12,830 nucleotides of DNA from DAOTVD01 sp034437075. Lineage in GTDB: Bacteria; Chloroflexota; Anaerolineae; Aggregatilineales; J027. Within the stretch, counting starts at the first letter, position 1, and each line of letters opens with the position of its first letter. The notes beneath the pieces were generated by a model that was given only the letters and a program-made list of their open reading frames with translations, was not told the DNA's origin and did no database searches. The DNA lies in the NCBI GenBank assembly GCA_034437075.1, contig DAOTVD010000111.1:1-12830 (forward strand), read 5' to 3'. Of this stretch, positions 5,474 through 12,368 are shown piece after piece. The translations under genes and the position numbers were made by a program.

Positions 5474-7106
5474 GCAGTTTATAGGCGTTGATGAGCCCAT
5501 TGGTTGAGGCATCGTGCGCGGTGATGAGGTCATCGCCCATTAATTCGGGGATAATCGCCTTGGCGAGTTGTTTACCCAGTTCTACGCCCATCTGATCGAA
5601 CGAATTAACGCCCCAGATCGTCCCTTGCACGAAGACCTTATGCTCGTAGAGCGCAATCAGCTTGCCGAGCGTTTCGGGCGTCAGTTGGCGATATAGGATC
5701 GAATTGGTGGGGCGGTTGCCCTCGAAGGTTTTAGCGCGCACGAGGGTCAGCGCCTCGGCTTTGCTCAGGCCGGTGGTGTCTGTTTCGGCCAGGGCTTCTT
5801 CCTCGGTGCGGCCTTTCATCAGCGCTTCGGTTTGGGCGAAGAAATTAGATAGCAAGAAGGTATGGTGATCGCCCAGCGGATTGTGCGAGCGCGCCGCCGC
5901 GATGAAATCGCAAGGGATAAGCTTAGTGCCTTGGTGGATGAGTTGGTAAAAGGCGTGCTGGCCATTCGTCCCTGGCTCGCCCCAGATGACCGGCCCGGTG
6001 CTGTAGTCCACCCATTCGCCCGCTTTGGTGACGCTCTTGCCGTTGCTTTCCATATCCACTTGCTGGAAGTGCGCCGCGAAGCGTTCCAAGTATTGGTCAT
6101 AAGGCAGAATCGCGTGGGTTTGGGCGCCGAAGAAATTGTTATACCATACCCCCAAAACCCCCATAATGACCGGGATATTGTCTTCTAGCGGCGTCGTGCG
6201 GAAGTGTTCGTCCACGGCATGGGCGCCGCTGAGCAAGGCCGTAAAATGCTCGAAACCCACCGCTAGCGCGATAGACAAGCCGATGGCCGACCAGAGCGAA
6301 TAGCGCCCGCCGACCCAATCCCAGAAGCCAAACATATTTTCAGGATCGATGCCGAAATCGGCCACGCCCGCCGCGTTGGTCGAGAGCGCGACGAAATGCT
6401 TGGCCACGGCGCTATCGTCCCCGGCGGTGTCTAGCAACCAGGCGCGCGCCGACCGGGCGTTCGTCATCGTTTCTTGCGTGGTGAAGGTCTTCGAAGCGAC
6501 CAAAAAGAGCGTCGTGGCCGGGTTCAAGCCCTTGAGCGTTTCGGCAAGGTGCGTGCTATCCACATTAGAAACGAAATGTACCCGCAGGTCATCGCGCATA
6601 TAGGGTTGCAGGGCTGTGACGACCATCTTGGGGCCGAGATCAGAGCCACCAATGCCGATATTGACCACATCCGTGATGCGCTCGTCGCTATACCCCCGCC
6701 ATTCCCCGTTGCGGACAGCCTCGCTAAAGCGTTGCATTTTGTCTAGCACGGCGTTGACCTCTGGCATGACATCCGCGCCAGCTACTGTGATGCGGTGATT
6801 GCTGCGGTTGCGCAGCGCGATATGCAGCACGGCGCGATTTTCCGTGTTGTTGATCTTTTGCCCGCCGAACAGCGCTTCGATGGCTGCGGGCATGCCCGTC
6901 TCGCGGGCTAAGTTGAGCAGTAGGCGCAGGGTTTCGGCAGTGATGCGATTTTTCGAGAAGTCAAAGATGAGGTCATCCAGACGACGCGAAAACGTCTCGA
7001 AGCGGTTGGGGTCTTCGATGAAGAGATCGCGCATATGTACGGGCGCGATAGCTTGATGATGGGTTTTTAGCGCTTGCCAGGCCGCGCTATGGGTTAACTG
7101 TGGCAT
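5466..7106 (-). CDS. pgi: Glucose-6-phosphate isomerase
   Basis: A 546-residue enzyme that interconverts glucose 6-phosphate and fructose 6-phosphate in glycolysis and gluconeogenesis; normal length for the bacterial/eukaryotic PGI type. Clear motifs are the phosphate-binding loop N149-IGIGGSDLG-P159, the GGRYSLWSAIGLS signature (266-278), E353 in DMESNGKS, H384 in GTNGQHAF and K512 in VELGKQ. Together these supply the usual Glu/His/Lys catalytic set. The ATG at 7106 is preceded by AAGGA at nine bases. It appears monocistronic: it has its own -10 box upstream and faces the fusion gene tail-to-tail at its 3' end, with the stop inside a shared CTAG. Nothing is missing from the active site, and the assignment is firm. 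Confidence 0.98.
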   Translation of the reverse strand: MPQLTHSAAWQALKTHHQAIAPVHMRDLFIEDPNRFETFSRRLDDLIFDFSKNRITAETLRLLLNLARETGMPAAIEALFGGQKINNTENRAVLHIALRNRSNHRITVAGADVMPEVNAVLDKMQRFSEAVRNGEWRGYSDERITDVVNIGIGGSDLGPKMVVTALQPYMRDDLRVHFVSNVDSTHLAETLKGLNPATTLFLVASKTFTTQETMTNARSARAWLLDTAGDDSAVAKHFVALSTNAAGVADFGIDPENMFGFWDWVGGRYSLWSAIGLSIALAVGFEHFTALLSGAHAVDEHFRTTPLEDNIPVIMGVLGVWYNNFFGAQTHAILPYDQYLERFAAHFQQVDMESNGKSVTKAGEWVDYSTGPVIWGEPGTNGQHAFYQLIHQGTKLIPCDFIAAARSHNPLGDHHTFLLSNFFAQTEALMKGRTEEEALAETDTTGLSKAEALTLVRAKTFEGNRPTNSILYRQLTPETLGKLIALYEHKVFVQGTIWGVNSFDQMGVELGKQLAKAIIPELMGDDLITAHDASTNGLINAYKLLR

Positions 7107-7142
7107 GTGGCGTCATCCTTGTGTTGCTGTGCTTTGCTTCAG

Positions 7143-7148
7143 ATTATA
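7143..7148 (-). promoter_or_regulatory. -10 box of pgi
   Basis: Minus-strand TATAAT, 36 bases before the pgi ATG. The best -35 candidate (TTTCAT) is poor. Expected start is near 7136, leaving a leader of about 30 bases that contains the AAGGA ribosome site. It is divergent from the promoter at 7185-7190. Confidence 0.5.
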
Positions 7149-7184
7149 GCGGGCGTGCCAGCGGCATGAAACCACGCGCTATAT

Positions 7185-7190
7185 TATAAT
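7185..7190 (+). promoter_or_regulatory. -10 box of the UPF0173 hydrolase gene
   Basis: A plus-strand TATAAT lies 40 bases before ATG 7231. An upstream in-frame ATG at 7189 overlaps this box and is therefore unlikely to be used. No clear -35 is seen. With the pgi box it makes a compact divergent promoter region in the 124-bp gap. Confidence 0.5.
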
Positions 7191-7230
7191 GGGCGCAAGA
7201 GCAAACACGACAAGAGTAAAGGGCTATGCT

Positions 7231-7914
7231 ATGACGCTAACGGTCAAATGGTTCGGACATTCGGCATTTCAATTGGTGTATAACGGCACGGTGATTCTGA
7301 TTGACCCGTTTTTGTCCAATCCCCTGTCTCCCCTGCCGCCTGGTGAACTTACGCAGGCGGATTGCATCATCGTGACCCACGGCCATGCCGATCATATCTC
7401 GGATGTGCCCGCCATAGCCCAACAGACTGGCGCGCCTGTGGTCGCCAATTTCGAGGTCGCGAATTGGCTCAGCGGGCAGGGTGTCGAGCAGACGATAGGG
7501 CATAACCCGGGGGGCGGCGCCGCATATGATTTCGGGCGGGTGGAGTTTACGCCCGCGCTGCATAGTTCATCCTTGCCGGACGGCAGCTATGGAGGGGTGG
7601 CTTGCGGGGTGATCCTGTTTTTCCCTGAGATGGCGGTTTACCACGCGGGGGATACGGCGCTGTTTTCCGATATGCAACTGCTGGGGGATAAGGGGCTGGG
7701 GTTGGCCATCGTGCCCATTGGCGATTATTTCACCATGGGGCCGGATGACTCGGTGCGCGCCTTGCAATATCTCAAACCGCAGTACGCGATGCCCATGCAT
7801 TACAACACCTTCCCGCCCATCGAGCAGGATGCAAGCGCCTGGGCCAATAAGGTCACTAGCCAGACCAAAGCCAATCCGATTGTGCTTGACCCGGGTGGCG
7901 AGCATACATTTTAG
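7231..7914 (+). CDS. UPF0173-type metal-dependent hydrolase (metallo-beta-lactamase fold)
   Basis: A 227-residue cytosolic protein of the metallo-beta-lactamase fold, the normal size for the UPF0173 (YtkL-like) family. The di-metal ligands are in order: H50-G-H52-A-D54-H55, H111, D141 in HAGDT, and H190 in MPMHYNT. The opening 'VKWFGHSAF' and 'ILIDPFLSNP' are typical of the family. The physiological substrate of the family is not established. The start at ATG 7231 is chosen because AAAGGG lies seven bases upstream and homology begins at once; the upstream ATG 7189 overlaps the -10 box. The gene stands alone on the plus strand and converges with the ArsR gene 20 bp downstream. No terminator hairpin is evident between them. 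Confidence 0.92.
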   Translation: MTLTVKWFGHSAFQLVYNGTVILIDPFLSNPLSPLPPGELTQADCIIVTHGHADHISDVPAIAQQTGAPVVANFEVANWLSGQGVEQTIGHNPGGGAAYDFGRVEFTPALHSSSLPDGSYGGVACGVILFFPEMAVYHAGDTALFSDMQLLGDKGLGLAIVPIGDYFTMGPDDSVRALQYLKPQYAMPMHYNTFPPIEQDASAWANKVTSQTKANPIVLDPGGEHTF

Positions 7915-7934
7915 TTCATGCGGGTGGGCAGGGC

Positions 7935-8252
7935 CTAGCGCGCGGTGTGCATATGCGCCAGGCTATGGTGCAATATTTCTTGAATATGTCGGTCGTTAAG
8001 CCGGTAATATACTTGACGACCGGCTTTGCGGTAATTCACCAGCTTCCAGGCGCGCAGGGTGCGCAATTGATGCGAAATGGTCGATTGCTCCATACCGAGC
8101 GCCTGGGTAATCTCCGAGACGCACATTTCGCGTTCGGCCAAGGCAAACAGCACGCGCACGCGCGTGGGGTCGGCCAACATCTTAAAGCGGTCGGCCACAT
8201 GCCGCGCGAGTTGCTCATCAATCAAGGTATCTGTGGCTGGTTCGTTGTGCAT
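7935..8252 (-). CDS. ArsR/SmtB-family metal-sensing repressor
   Basis: A winged-helix repressor of 105 residues from the preferred start, or 107 from the first ATG (8258). Numbering from the longer form, the recognition helix region is 'VSEITQALGMEQSTISHQLRTLR' (47-69), followed by the wing 'GRQVYYRL'. The last helix carries D89-x-H91 and H102/H104, which resembles the alpha-5 Zn-type site of SmtB/CzrA. The alpha-3 cysteine site (ELCVC) is reduced to one Cys (C46), so arsenic sensing is unlikely. GGAG lies eight bases from ATG 8252 but only two from ATG 8258, so 8252 is preferred. No transporter or other metal-resistance gene adjoins it. It probably represses itself, with distant targets. Confidence 0.85.
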   Translation of the reverse strand: MHNEPATDTLIDEQLARHVADRFKMLADPTRVRVLFALAEREMCVSEITQALGMEQSTISHQLRTLRAWKLVNYRKAGRQVYYRLNDRHIQEILHHSLAHMHTAR

Positions 8253-8262
8253 AGCCATAACT

Positions 8263-8281
8263 CCGACACTTCTCCTGTCAG
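8263..8281. promoter_or_regulatory. Possible ArsR-type operator
   Basis: An imperfect inverted repeat, CCGACA - 7 bases - TGTCAG (five of six pairs), lies between the ArsR gene and its candidate promoter, overlapping the predicted transcription start. Its place suits autorepression. The repeat is short and could be chance. Confidence 0.3.
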
Positions 8282-8284
8282 CAC

Positions 8285-8311
8285 AGTATCAAAATCGACG
8301 GGAAGGGTCAA
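8285..8311 (-). promoter_or_regulatory. Candidate promoter of the ArsR gene
   Basis: The minus strand shows TTGACC (8306-8311) and GATACT (8285-8290) with a 15-base spacer, slightly short of the ideal. The -35 overlaps the stop codon of the upstream nucleotidyltransferase gene (8308-8310). Confidence 0.3.
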
Positions 8312-9327
8312 GTTTTTGGGTTGACTTCCGAAAAACCAACGCTGGATGAGTCGCCCACATTATACGCCCGATAGCGCCCACCGACGTAGGCATTTTTGCC
8401 GATTAAGCTCTGGTCGAGTAGCGCATCAGCGATTTTTGACCCTTCGCCGATGATGGAATTCCGCACGATGCTATCATAAACCTCGCAGTTTTCCGCCACG
8501 GTCACATCCGGGCCGATGACGCAGCGTTCTAGCGTGGCACTGGGGTGAATATACACGGGGGGGATAATGATGGCGCTTTCATATTTATCTTGCACCACGT
8601 CGGAATTGTCCATGCCGCCATCGCGCAATAAATAGCGATTGGTCGAGAGCACCGTACCGGGCACGCCGACATCCAACCAGACGGGCACAGGCGCGGTTTT
8701 GAATTGCATCCCATTATCGACCATGTACTGTAAGGCATCGGCCAGGAAGTATTCGCCCTTGGTTTTGTGCCCTTCGCCAAGTTGCCAGTCAAACGCTTGC
8801 ATCAACTTTGTGCCGTCGTGCACATAATACATACCCACCAGCGCCAGGTTTGAGGGTGGTTGGTCGGCTTTTTCCACGAACTTCACAATATGGCCTGCGT
8901 CATCGAGCATAACGACCCCAAAGCGGCGCGGGTCATCCACTTCATGAACAAAAATGAGTCCGTCAGCCTCGGTTGTGCTAATGATGCTCAAGTCTGTTTC
9001 GAATAGCGTATCGACAAAGACGATAAACAGGGGTTCTGCGCCGACATAGTCTTTCGCCAGGGCAATAGCATGGGATTGCCCTAGCAGTTCAGTTTGTTCG
9101 ATGAAGCGGGCTTGTAGACTGTAATTTGTTTTCACATATGTCTCGATTTGGTCGCCCAGATAGCCCGTAATGAAGATATATTCGTCCACGTCTTTCAAGG
9201 CGCTGAGCTTATCGAGCAGATGCCCAAGCGCGGGTTTGCCGGCCACGTCGATGAGGGGTTTGGGGCGCGTGTAGGTGTGGGGGCGTAGGCGGCTGCCATA
9301 TCCCGCCAGGGGAATAATAATTTTCAT
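8308..9327 (-). CDS. Sugar-phosphate nucleotidyltransferase with left-handed beta-helix tail
   Basis: A 339-residue NDP-sugar pyrophosphorylase that should join a nucleotide to a sugar 1-phosphate, feeding surface-polysaccharide or glycoconjugate synthesis. The N-terminal Rossmann-like domain (1-235) shows the signature L-A-G-Y-G-S-R-L-R-P, then K23-P-L and A-G-K-P. D106 in FVDTLF is the expected metal ligand (usually GD; here Val replaces Gly), followed by E152-K and W217-L-D-V-G. Residues about 250-317 contain hexapeptide repeats of a left-handed beta-helix (IHPSATL, VIGPDV, SIIGEG, SLIGKN). It looks closest to glucose-1-phosphate thymidylyltransferase-like proteins, but the nucleotide and sugar are not certain. 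It begins 27 bp after gatA with AAGGA 11 bases upstream, and is probably co-transcribed with it. Confidence 0.88.
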   Translation of the reverse strand: MKIIIPLAGYGSRLRPHTYTRPKPLIDVAGKPALGHLLDKLSALKDVDEYIFITGYLGDQIETYVKTNYSLQARFIEQTELLGQSHAIALAKDYVGAEPLFIVFVDTLFETDLSIISTTEADGLIFVHEVDDPRRFGVVMLDDAGHIVKFVEKADQPPSNLALVGMYYVHDGTKLMQAFDWQLGEGHKTKGEYFLADALQYMVDNGMQFKTAPVPVWLDVGVPGTVLSTNRYLLRDGGMDNSDVVQDKYESAIIIPPVYIHPSATLERCVIGPDVTVAENCEVYDSIVRNSIIGEGSKIADALLDQSLIGKNAYVGGRYRAYNVGDSSSVGFSEVNPKT

Positions 9328-9354
9328 AAGAGCTTAAATCCTTATCAATCGTCG

Positions 9355-10824
9355 TTAAGCTGTGGCATCCAGAACGGGCGCTTGCTGATGCCAGGTTGTT
9401 GATTGTTCGTAGGCATAGGCTGCCCGGAGCAAGTTGGCCTCGTCCATCGCCGGGCCGAGCAATTGCAAGCCGATGGGCAGTTGATGCGCGTCAAAGCCAC
9501 AGGGAATCGAAATGCCGCAAATCCCGGCCAGGCTGGATGACAGCGTGAAGATGTCGTTAAGGTACATCTGCAACGGGTCTTCGATTTTGTCGCCGATCTT
9601 GAAGGCTGTGGTGGGCATGGTTGGCGTCGCGATGAGGTCTACAGTCTCGAAGGCCGCATCAAAATCTTGTTTGATCAACGTGCGTACTTTTTGCGCTTTA
9701 AGATAATACGCATCGTAATACCCCGCCGAGAGGGCGTAGGTGCCCAGCATAATCCGGCGCTTGACCTCCGGCCCGAAGCCCTGGCCGCGCGTGGCTTTGT
9801 ACATATCCCACAAGGCGCCATCATCCGCGCGCCGAACGCCATAGCGCACGCCGTCGAAACGCGCCAGATTGGCAGAGGCTTCCGCCGTGGCGATCAGATA
9901 ATAGGTTGGCACGGCGTATTCGGTGTAAGGCAAGCTGATGTCTACGACTGTGGCGCCCAGGCTTTCGAAATGCGCGATGGCCTCGCGGACGGCCTTCTCG
10001 ACGGCGGGCGCGGTGCCTGCTACGAAGTATTCTTTGGGCAGGCCGATGGTCATCCCGGCGATGCCGTCTTCCAGCGCGCTAGTATAGTCGTTGACTTGCG
10101 CGGCAAAGCTGGTGCTGTCGTTGGGGTCTTGCCCGGCCATCCCGGCCAGAATGTAGGCGGTGTCGGCCACGCTGCGCCCGAATGCGCCGACGCTATCCAG
10201 CGATGAGGCGAAGGCGATCAGCCCATAGCGCGACACCAAGCCGTAAGATGGTTTAAGCGCCACCACGCCGCAAAAGGCCCCCGGCGCGCGTACACTCCCG
10301 CCGGTGTCGGTGCCCAGCGCGCCCAGGCTCAGGCGTCCGGCGACGGCGGCGGCGCTGCCACCACTACTGCCGCCCGGCACGCGCGAGGTGTCCCAGGGAT
10401 TGCGGGTGGTGAAAAAACCGGAATTTTCTGTGCTAGACCCCATCGCGAATTCGTCCGTATTGGTTTTGCCTAGCAACACCATGCCTGCATCGAGCAAATT
10501 TTGCACAGCCGTTGCGGTATAGGGCGGGGTGTAATTTTCTAGCAGGCGCGAGGCGGCTGTGGTGGGCACACCCGCCGTACAGAGGACATCCTTCACGGCC
10601 AGCGGAATGCCTAGCAAGGGATGCGCTTCGCCAGCGGCGCGGCGTTCATCGGCGCGAGCGGCCCCGTGTAGGGCTTGTTCTGGCGTGATGGTGATATACG
10701 CCTGGATGTGGTCGTTAAGGGCGTCGATGCGCTCCAGATAGGCGCGCGTGAGTTCCACGGCGGAAATCTCGCCCGTGTGCAAGTGCGTCTGGGCTTGCTG
10801 TAGGGTGAGGTCGGTCAAGCTCAT
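9355..10824 (-). CDS. gatA: Glutamyl-tRNA(Gln)/aspartyl-tRNA(Asn) amidotransferase subunit A
   Basis: A 489-residue amidase-signature protein, full length for GatA. This subunit releases ammonia from glutamine for the GatCAB complex, which converts misacylated Glu-tRNA(Gln) and/or Asp-tRNA(Asn). The Ser-cisSer-Lys triad is present: K78 in PLAVKD, S153 in PGGSSGGS and S177 in GTDTGGSVRAPG. GatA-specific stretches MGSSTENS (128-135) and RRIMLGTYALSAGYYDAYYL separate it from general amidases. AAGGA lies nine bases before ATG 10824. gatB and gatC are not in this window, so the subunits are not in one operon here. The nucleotidyltransferase gene follows closely. Confidence 0.96.
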   Translation of the reverse strand: MSLTDLTLQQAQTHLHTGEISAVELTRAYLERIDALNDHIQAYITITPEQALHGAARADERRAAGEAHPLLGIPLAVKDVLCTAGVPTTAASRLLENYTPPYTATAVQNLLDAGMVLLGKTNTDEFAMGSSTENSGFFTTRNPWDTSRVPGGSSGGSAAAVAGRLSLGALGTDTGGSVRAPGAFCGVVALKPSYGLVSRYGLIAFASSLDSVGAFGRSVADTAYILAGMAGQDPNDSTSFAAQVNDYTSALEDGIAGMTIGLPKEYFVAGTAPAVEKAVREAIAHFESLGATVVDISLPYTEYAVPTYYLIATAEASANLARFDGVRYGVRRADDGALWDMYKATRGQGFGPEVKRRIMLGTYALSAGYYDAYYLKAQKVRTLIKQDFDAAFETVDLIATPTMPTTAFKIGDKIEDPLQMYLNDIFTLSSSLAGICGISIPCGFDAHQLPIGLQLLGPAMDEANLLRAAYAYEQSTTWHQQAPVLDATA

Positions 10825-10854
10825 GATGGTCGATCCTTCTACTTCGCGGGCGCT

Positions 10855-10863
10855 AGTATAACA
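10855..10863 (-). promoter_or_regulatory. Extended -10 promoter of gatA
   Basis: The minus strand reads TGT-TATACT, an extended -10, 31 bases before the gatA ATG. No good -35 is visible. It lies in the 69-bp gap after the response-regulator gene, so gatA can be transcribed on its own. Confidence 0.45.
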
Positions 10864-10893
10864 GCTTTTGCCGGTCTTCTCATGCTTGGGGGA

Positions 10894-11727
10894 TTATTGG
10901 GGCGTGTATTCATGCGCGGCAATGTGAAAACTCATCAGCGGCACAATGCGCTCTTGGGGCGTGTTGGGGTCTACGATCACATGGCCTTGGTCAACATCCT
11001 GAAAATGATATAGGGTTTGGACTTTTTGTTTGAATTCTGTGCTTGCGTTTTGAATCAGGTCGTTAATCTGGGGGCTAAAAGTGAAGATGACAAAATAGCC
11101 TGGCTCGACCACCCCGACAAAATCATCCCGCGTGCCATGGTTAATGACAGCCTCACTCAGCACGCGCGCGGCCAAGTTTAGCGCGTCGTTGGCGGTCAGG
11201 AAGCCGTAAATATCGCGAAAATCGCTATAGCCGTTGATATGCACGTCCAGGCGATACCACAGTTCGTTCACCTGGTTGTATTGCATATAGACCTCGTCAA
11301 TCATAGGGCCGCTAGGCAAGCCGGTTATTTCTTCGTGCAGGTGGTCCCGCGTGGCGCGCTCGATGCTTTTTTGCACCCGCAGCCGGATTTCTTCAATATC
11401 GAAGGGTTTGGTCAGGTAATCATCGGCCCCGAGTTCTAGCCCGCTGACCTTATCGGCGCGGCTATTGCGCTGGGTGAGGAAAATCGTGGGGATATATTTG
11501 GTCAGGTTCGACCCCCGTAACACCCGGCAGACGTCAAAGCCTTCCATATCTGGCAACATAATATCTAGCAAGATCAAATTGGGCAGCTTGGCGCGTGCGA
11601 TGTCGATCCCACCTTGGCCGGTTTCCGAATGAAAGACGGTGTAACCTTGCCCTTCGAAGTACATAATCAGTAATTCGGCGACATCGGCATCGTCTTCGAT
11701 GGCGAGAATCCGTTTATTGCTTGCCAT
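10894..11727 (-). CDS. Response regulator with receiver domain and degenerate GGDEF domain
   Basis: A 277-residue two-domain protein. Residues 1-125 are a complete receiver domain: acidic pocket E11-D12-D13, phosphoacceptor D55 in LLDIMLPD, T85, and K107 in LTKPFD. From about 133 the text 'ITGLPSG' matches the start of a GGDEF domain ('LTGLPNR'). 'HINGYSDFRDIYGF' mirrors its 'D-x-D-x-F-K-x-I-N-D-x-x-G' strand-helix. At the place of the GGDEF loop the sequence is VVEPGYF, so the catalytic and nucleotide-binding residues are gone and diguanylate cyclase activity is unlikely. The output is probably protein-protein interaction or regulation by a bound ligand. No partner kinase is adjacent. GGAG lies eight bases from ATG 11727, and a promoter lies just upstream. 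Confidence 0.85.
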   Translation of the reverse strand: MASNKRILAIEDDADVAELLIMYFEGQGYTVFHSETGQGGIDIARAKLPNLILLDIMLPDMEGFDVCRVLRGSNLTKYIPTIFLTQRNSRADKVSGLELGADDYLTKPFDIEEIRLRVQKSIERATRDHLHEEITGLPSGPMIDEVYMQYNQVNELWYRLDVHINGYSDFRDIYGFLTANDALNLAARVLSEAVINHGTRDDFVGVVEPGYFVIFTFSPQINDLIQNASTEFKQKVQTLYHFQDVDQGHVIVDPNTPQERIVPLMSFHIAAHEYTPQ

Positions 11728-11764
11728 AACACGCGCGCTCCACTAACCAGAAATTAACGCTTCC

Positions 11765-11793
11765 AGTGTAGCAGATTCGCCGGGGGGCGTCTA
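11765..11793 (-). promoter_or_regulatory. Promoter of the response-regulator gene
   Basis: The minus strand has TAGACG (11788-11793) and TACACT (11765-11770) with a 17-base spacer. The expected start near 11758 gives a leader of about 31 bases. It is back-to-back with the rightward promoter at 11795-11823. Confidence 0.4.
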
Positions 11794-11794
11794 T

Positions 11795-11823
11795 TTGTCT
11801 TTCGGGGCCGCTTGCGGCATAAC
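11795..11823 (+). promoter_or_regulatory. Candidate promoter of the YbaK-like gene
   Basis: TTGTCT (11795-11800) and CATAAC (11818-11823) are separated by 17 bases, about 48 bases before the ATG at 11871. The -35 begins two bases from that of the divergent regulator promoter, so the two could interfere with each other. Confidence 0.35.
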
Positions 11824-11870
11824 AGAAGGCCAGATGATTAAACCCCTGCTGAGGGATAAGGACACGCGAT

Positions 11871-12362
11871 ATGAGTGATACACCGTTAACGCCTGATGAT
11901 GTACAAGCCGCCCTACGCGCCGCCGGATTATCTGCCGAAGTGCAAATTCTGGCCGCCTCCACAGCTACCGCGCCCGAAGCCGCCGCCGCCGTGGGCACCG
12001 AACTGGGCAGCATCGTGAAAAGCATCTTGTTTATGGTGGATGGCCAGCCCGTTTTGGTGCTCACCGCAGGCGATCAGCGGGTCTACGAAGCCAAAATCGC
12101 CAAGTATTTCGAGACTTCGCGCAAGAAAACGCGCATCGCCACCCCAGAACAATGCTTGGTCTACGCGGGCTATGCGCCGGGTGGGGTGCCGCCGCTGGGG
12201 CATCGCCAGCCCGACGCACTGACGATCTTGATTGACGCCACATTAAGCCGTTACGAGACGGTGTACGGCGCGGCGGGCGCGCATAACGCGCTGTTCCCCA
12301 TCCGCTATGATGATCTGGTGCGCATCACGGGCGGCACTGTACTGGATGTCGTGAAGGAGTAG
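11871..12362 (+). CDS. YbaK/prolyl-tRNA-editing-domain protein
   Basis: A 163-residue stand-alone aminoacyl-tRNA deacylase domain of the YbaK/INS family, which removes wrong amino acids from tRNA in the cytosol. The conserved lysine is K50 in GSIVKSILF, and the G-x-x-x-P loop is G104-G-V-P-P108-L-G-H111. The length fits the single-domain family. Whether it acts on Cys-tRNA(Pro), Ala-tRNA(Pro) or another tRNA cannot be told from sequence; many related proteins are annotated only as YbaK/EbsC-like. AAGGA lies eight bases before ATG 11871. It is the only rightward gene in this part and ends six bases from the convergent amine-oxidase stop, with no room for a separate terminator. Confidence 0.9.
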   Translation: MSDTPLTPDDVQAALRAAGLSAEVQILAASTATAPEAAAAVGTELGSIVKSILFMVDGQPVLVLTAGDQRVYEAKIAKYFETSRKKTRIATPEQCLVYAGYAPGGVPPLGHRQPDALTILIDATLSRYETVYGAAGAHNALFPIRYDDLVRITGGTVLDVVKE

Positions 12363-12368
12363 GCACGG

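Noticed and set aside
4991..5533. Long minus-strand open frame opposite the fusion gene
   Set aside because: It is rich in Arg, Pro and Ala with no domain pattern, and covers the well-supported decarboxylase-like domain and the pgi 3' end. It is treated as a shadow.
7189..7230. Upstream start of the UPF0173 gene at 7189
   Set aside because: That ATG overlaps a TATAAT box and has no ribosome site, while ATG 7231 has AAAGGG at seven bases and begins the conserved domain.
8301..8329. Hairpin GGAAGGGTCAA / TTGACTTCC as terminator of the nucleotidyltransferase gene
   Set aside because: The stem is interrupted by a two-base bulge and overlaps the gene's stop and the next gene's candidate -35, with only a weak T-run. 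Not firm enough to list.
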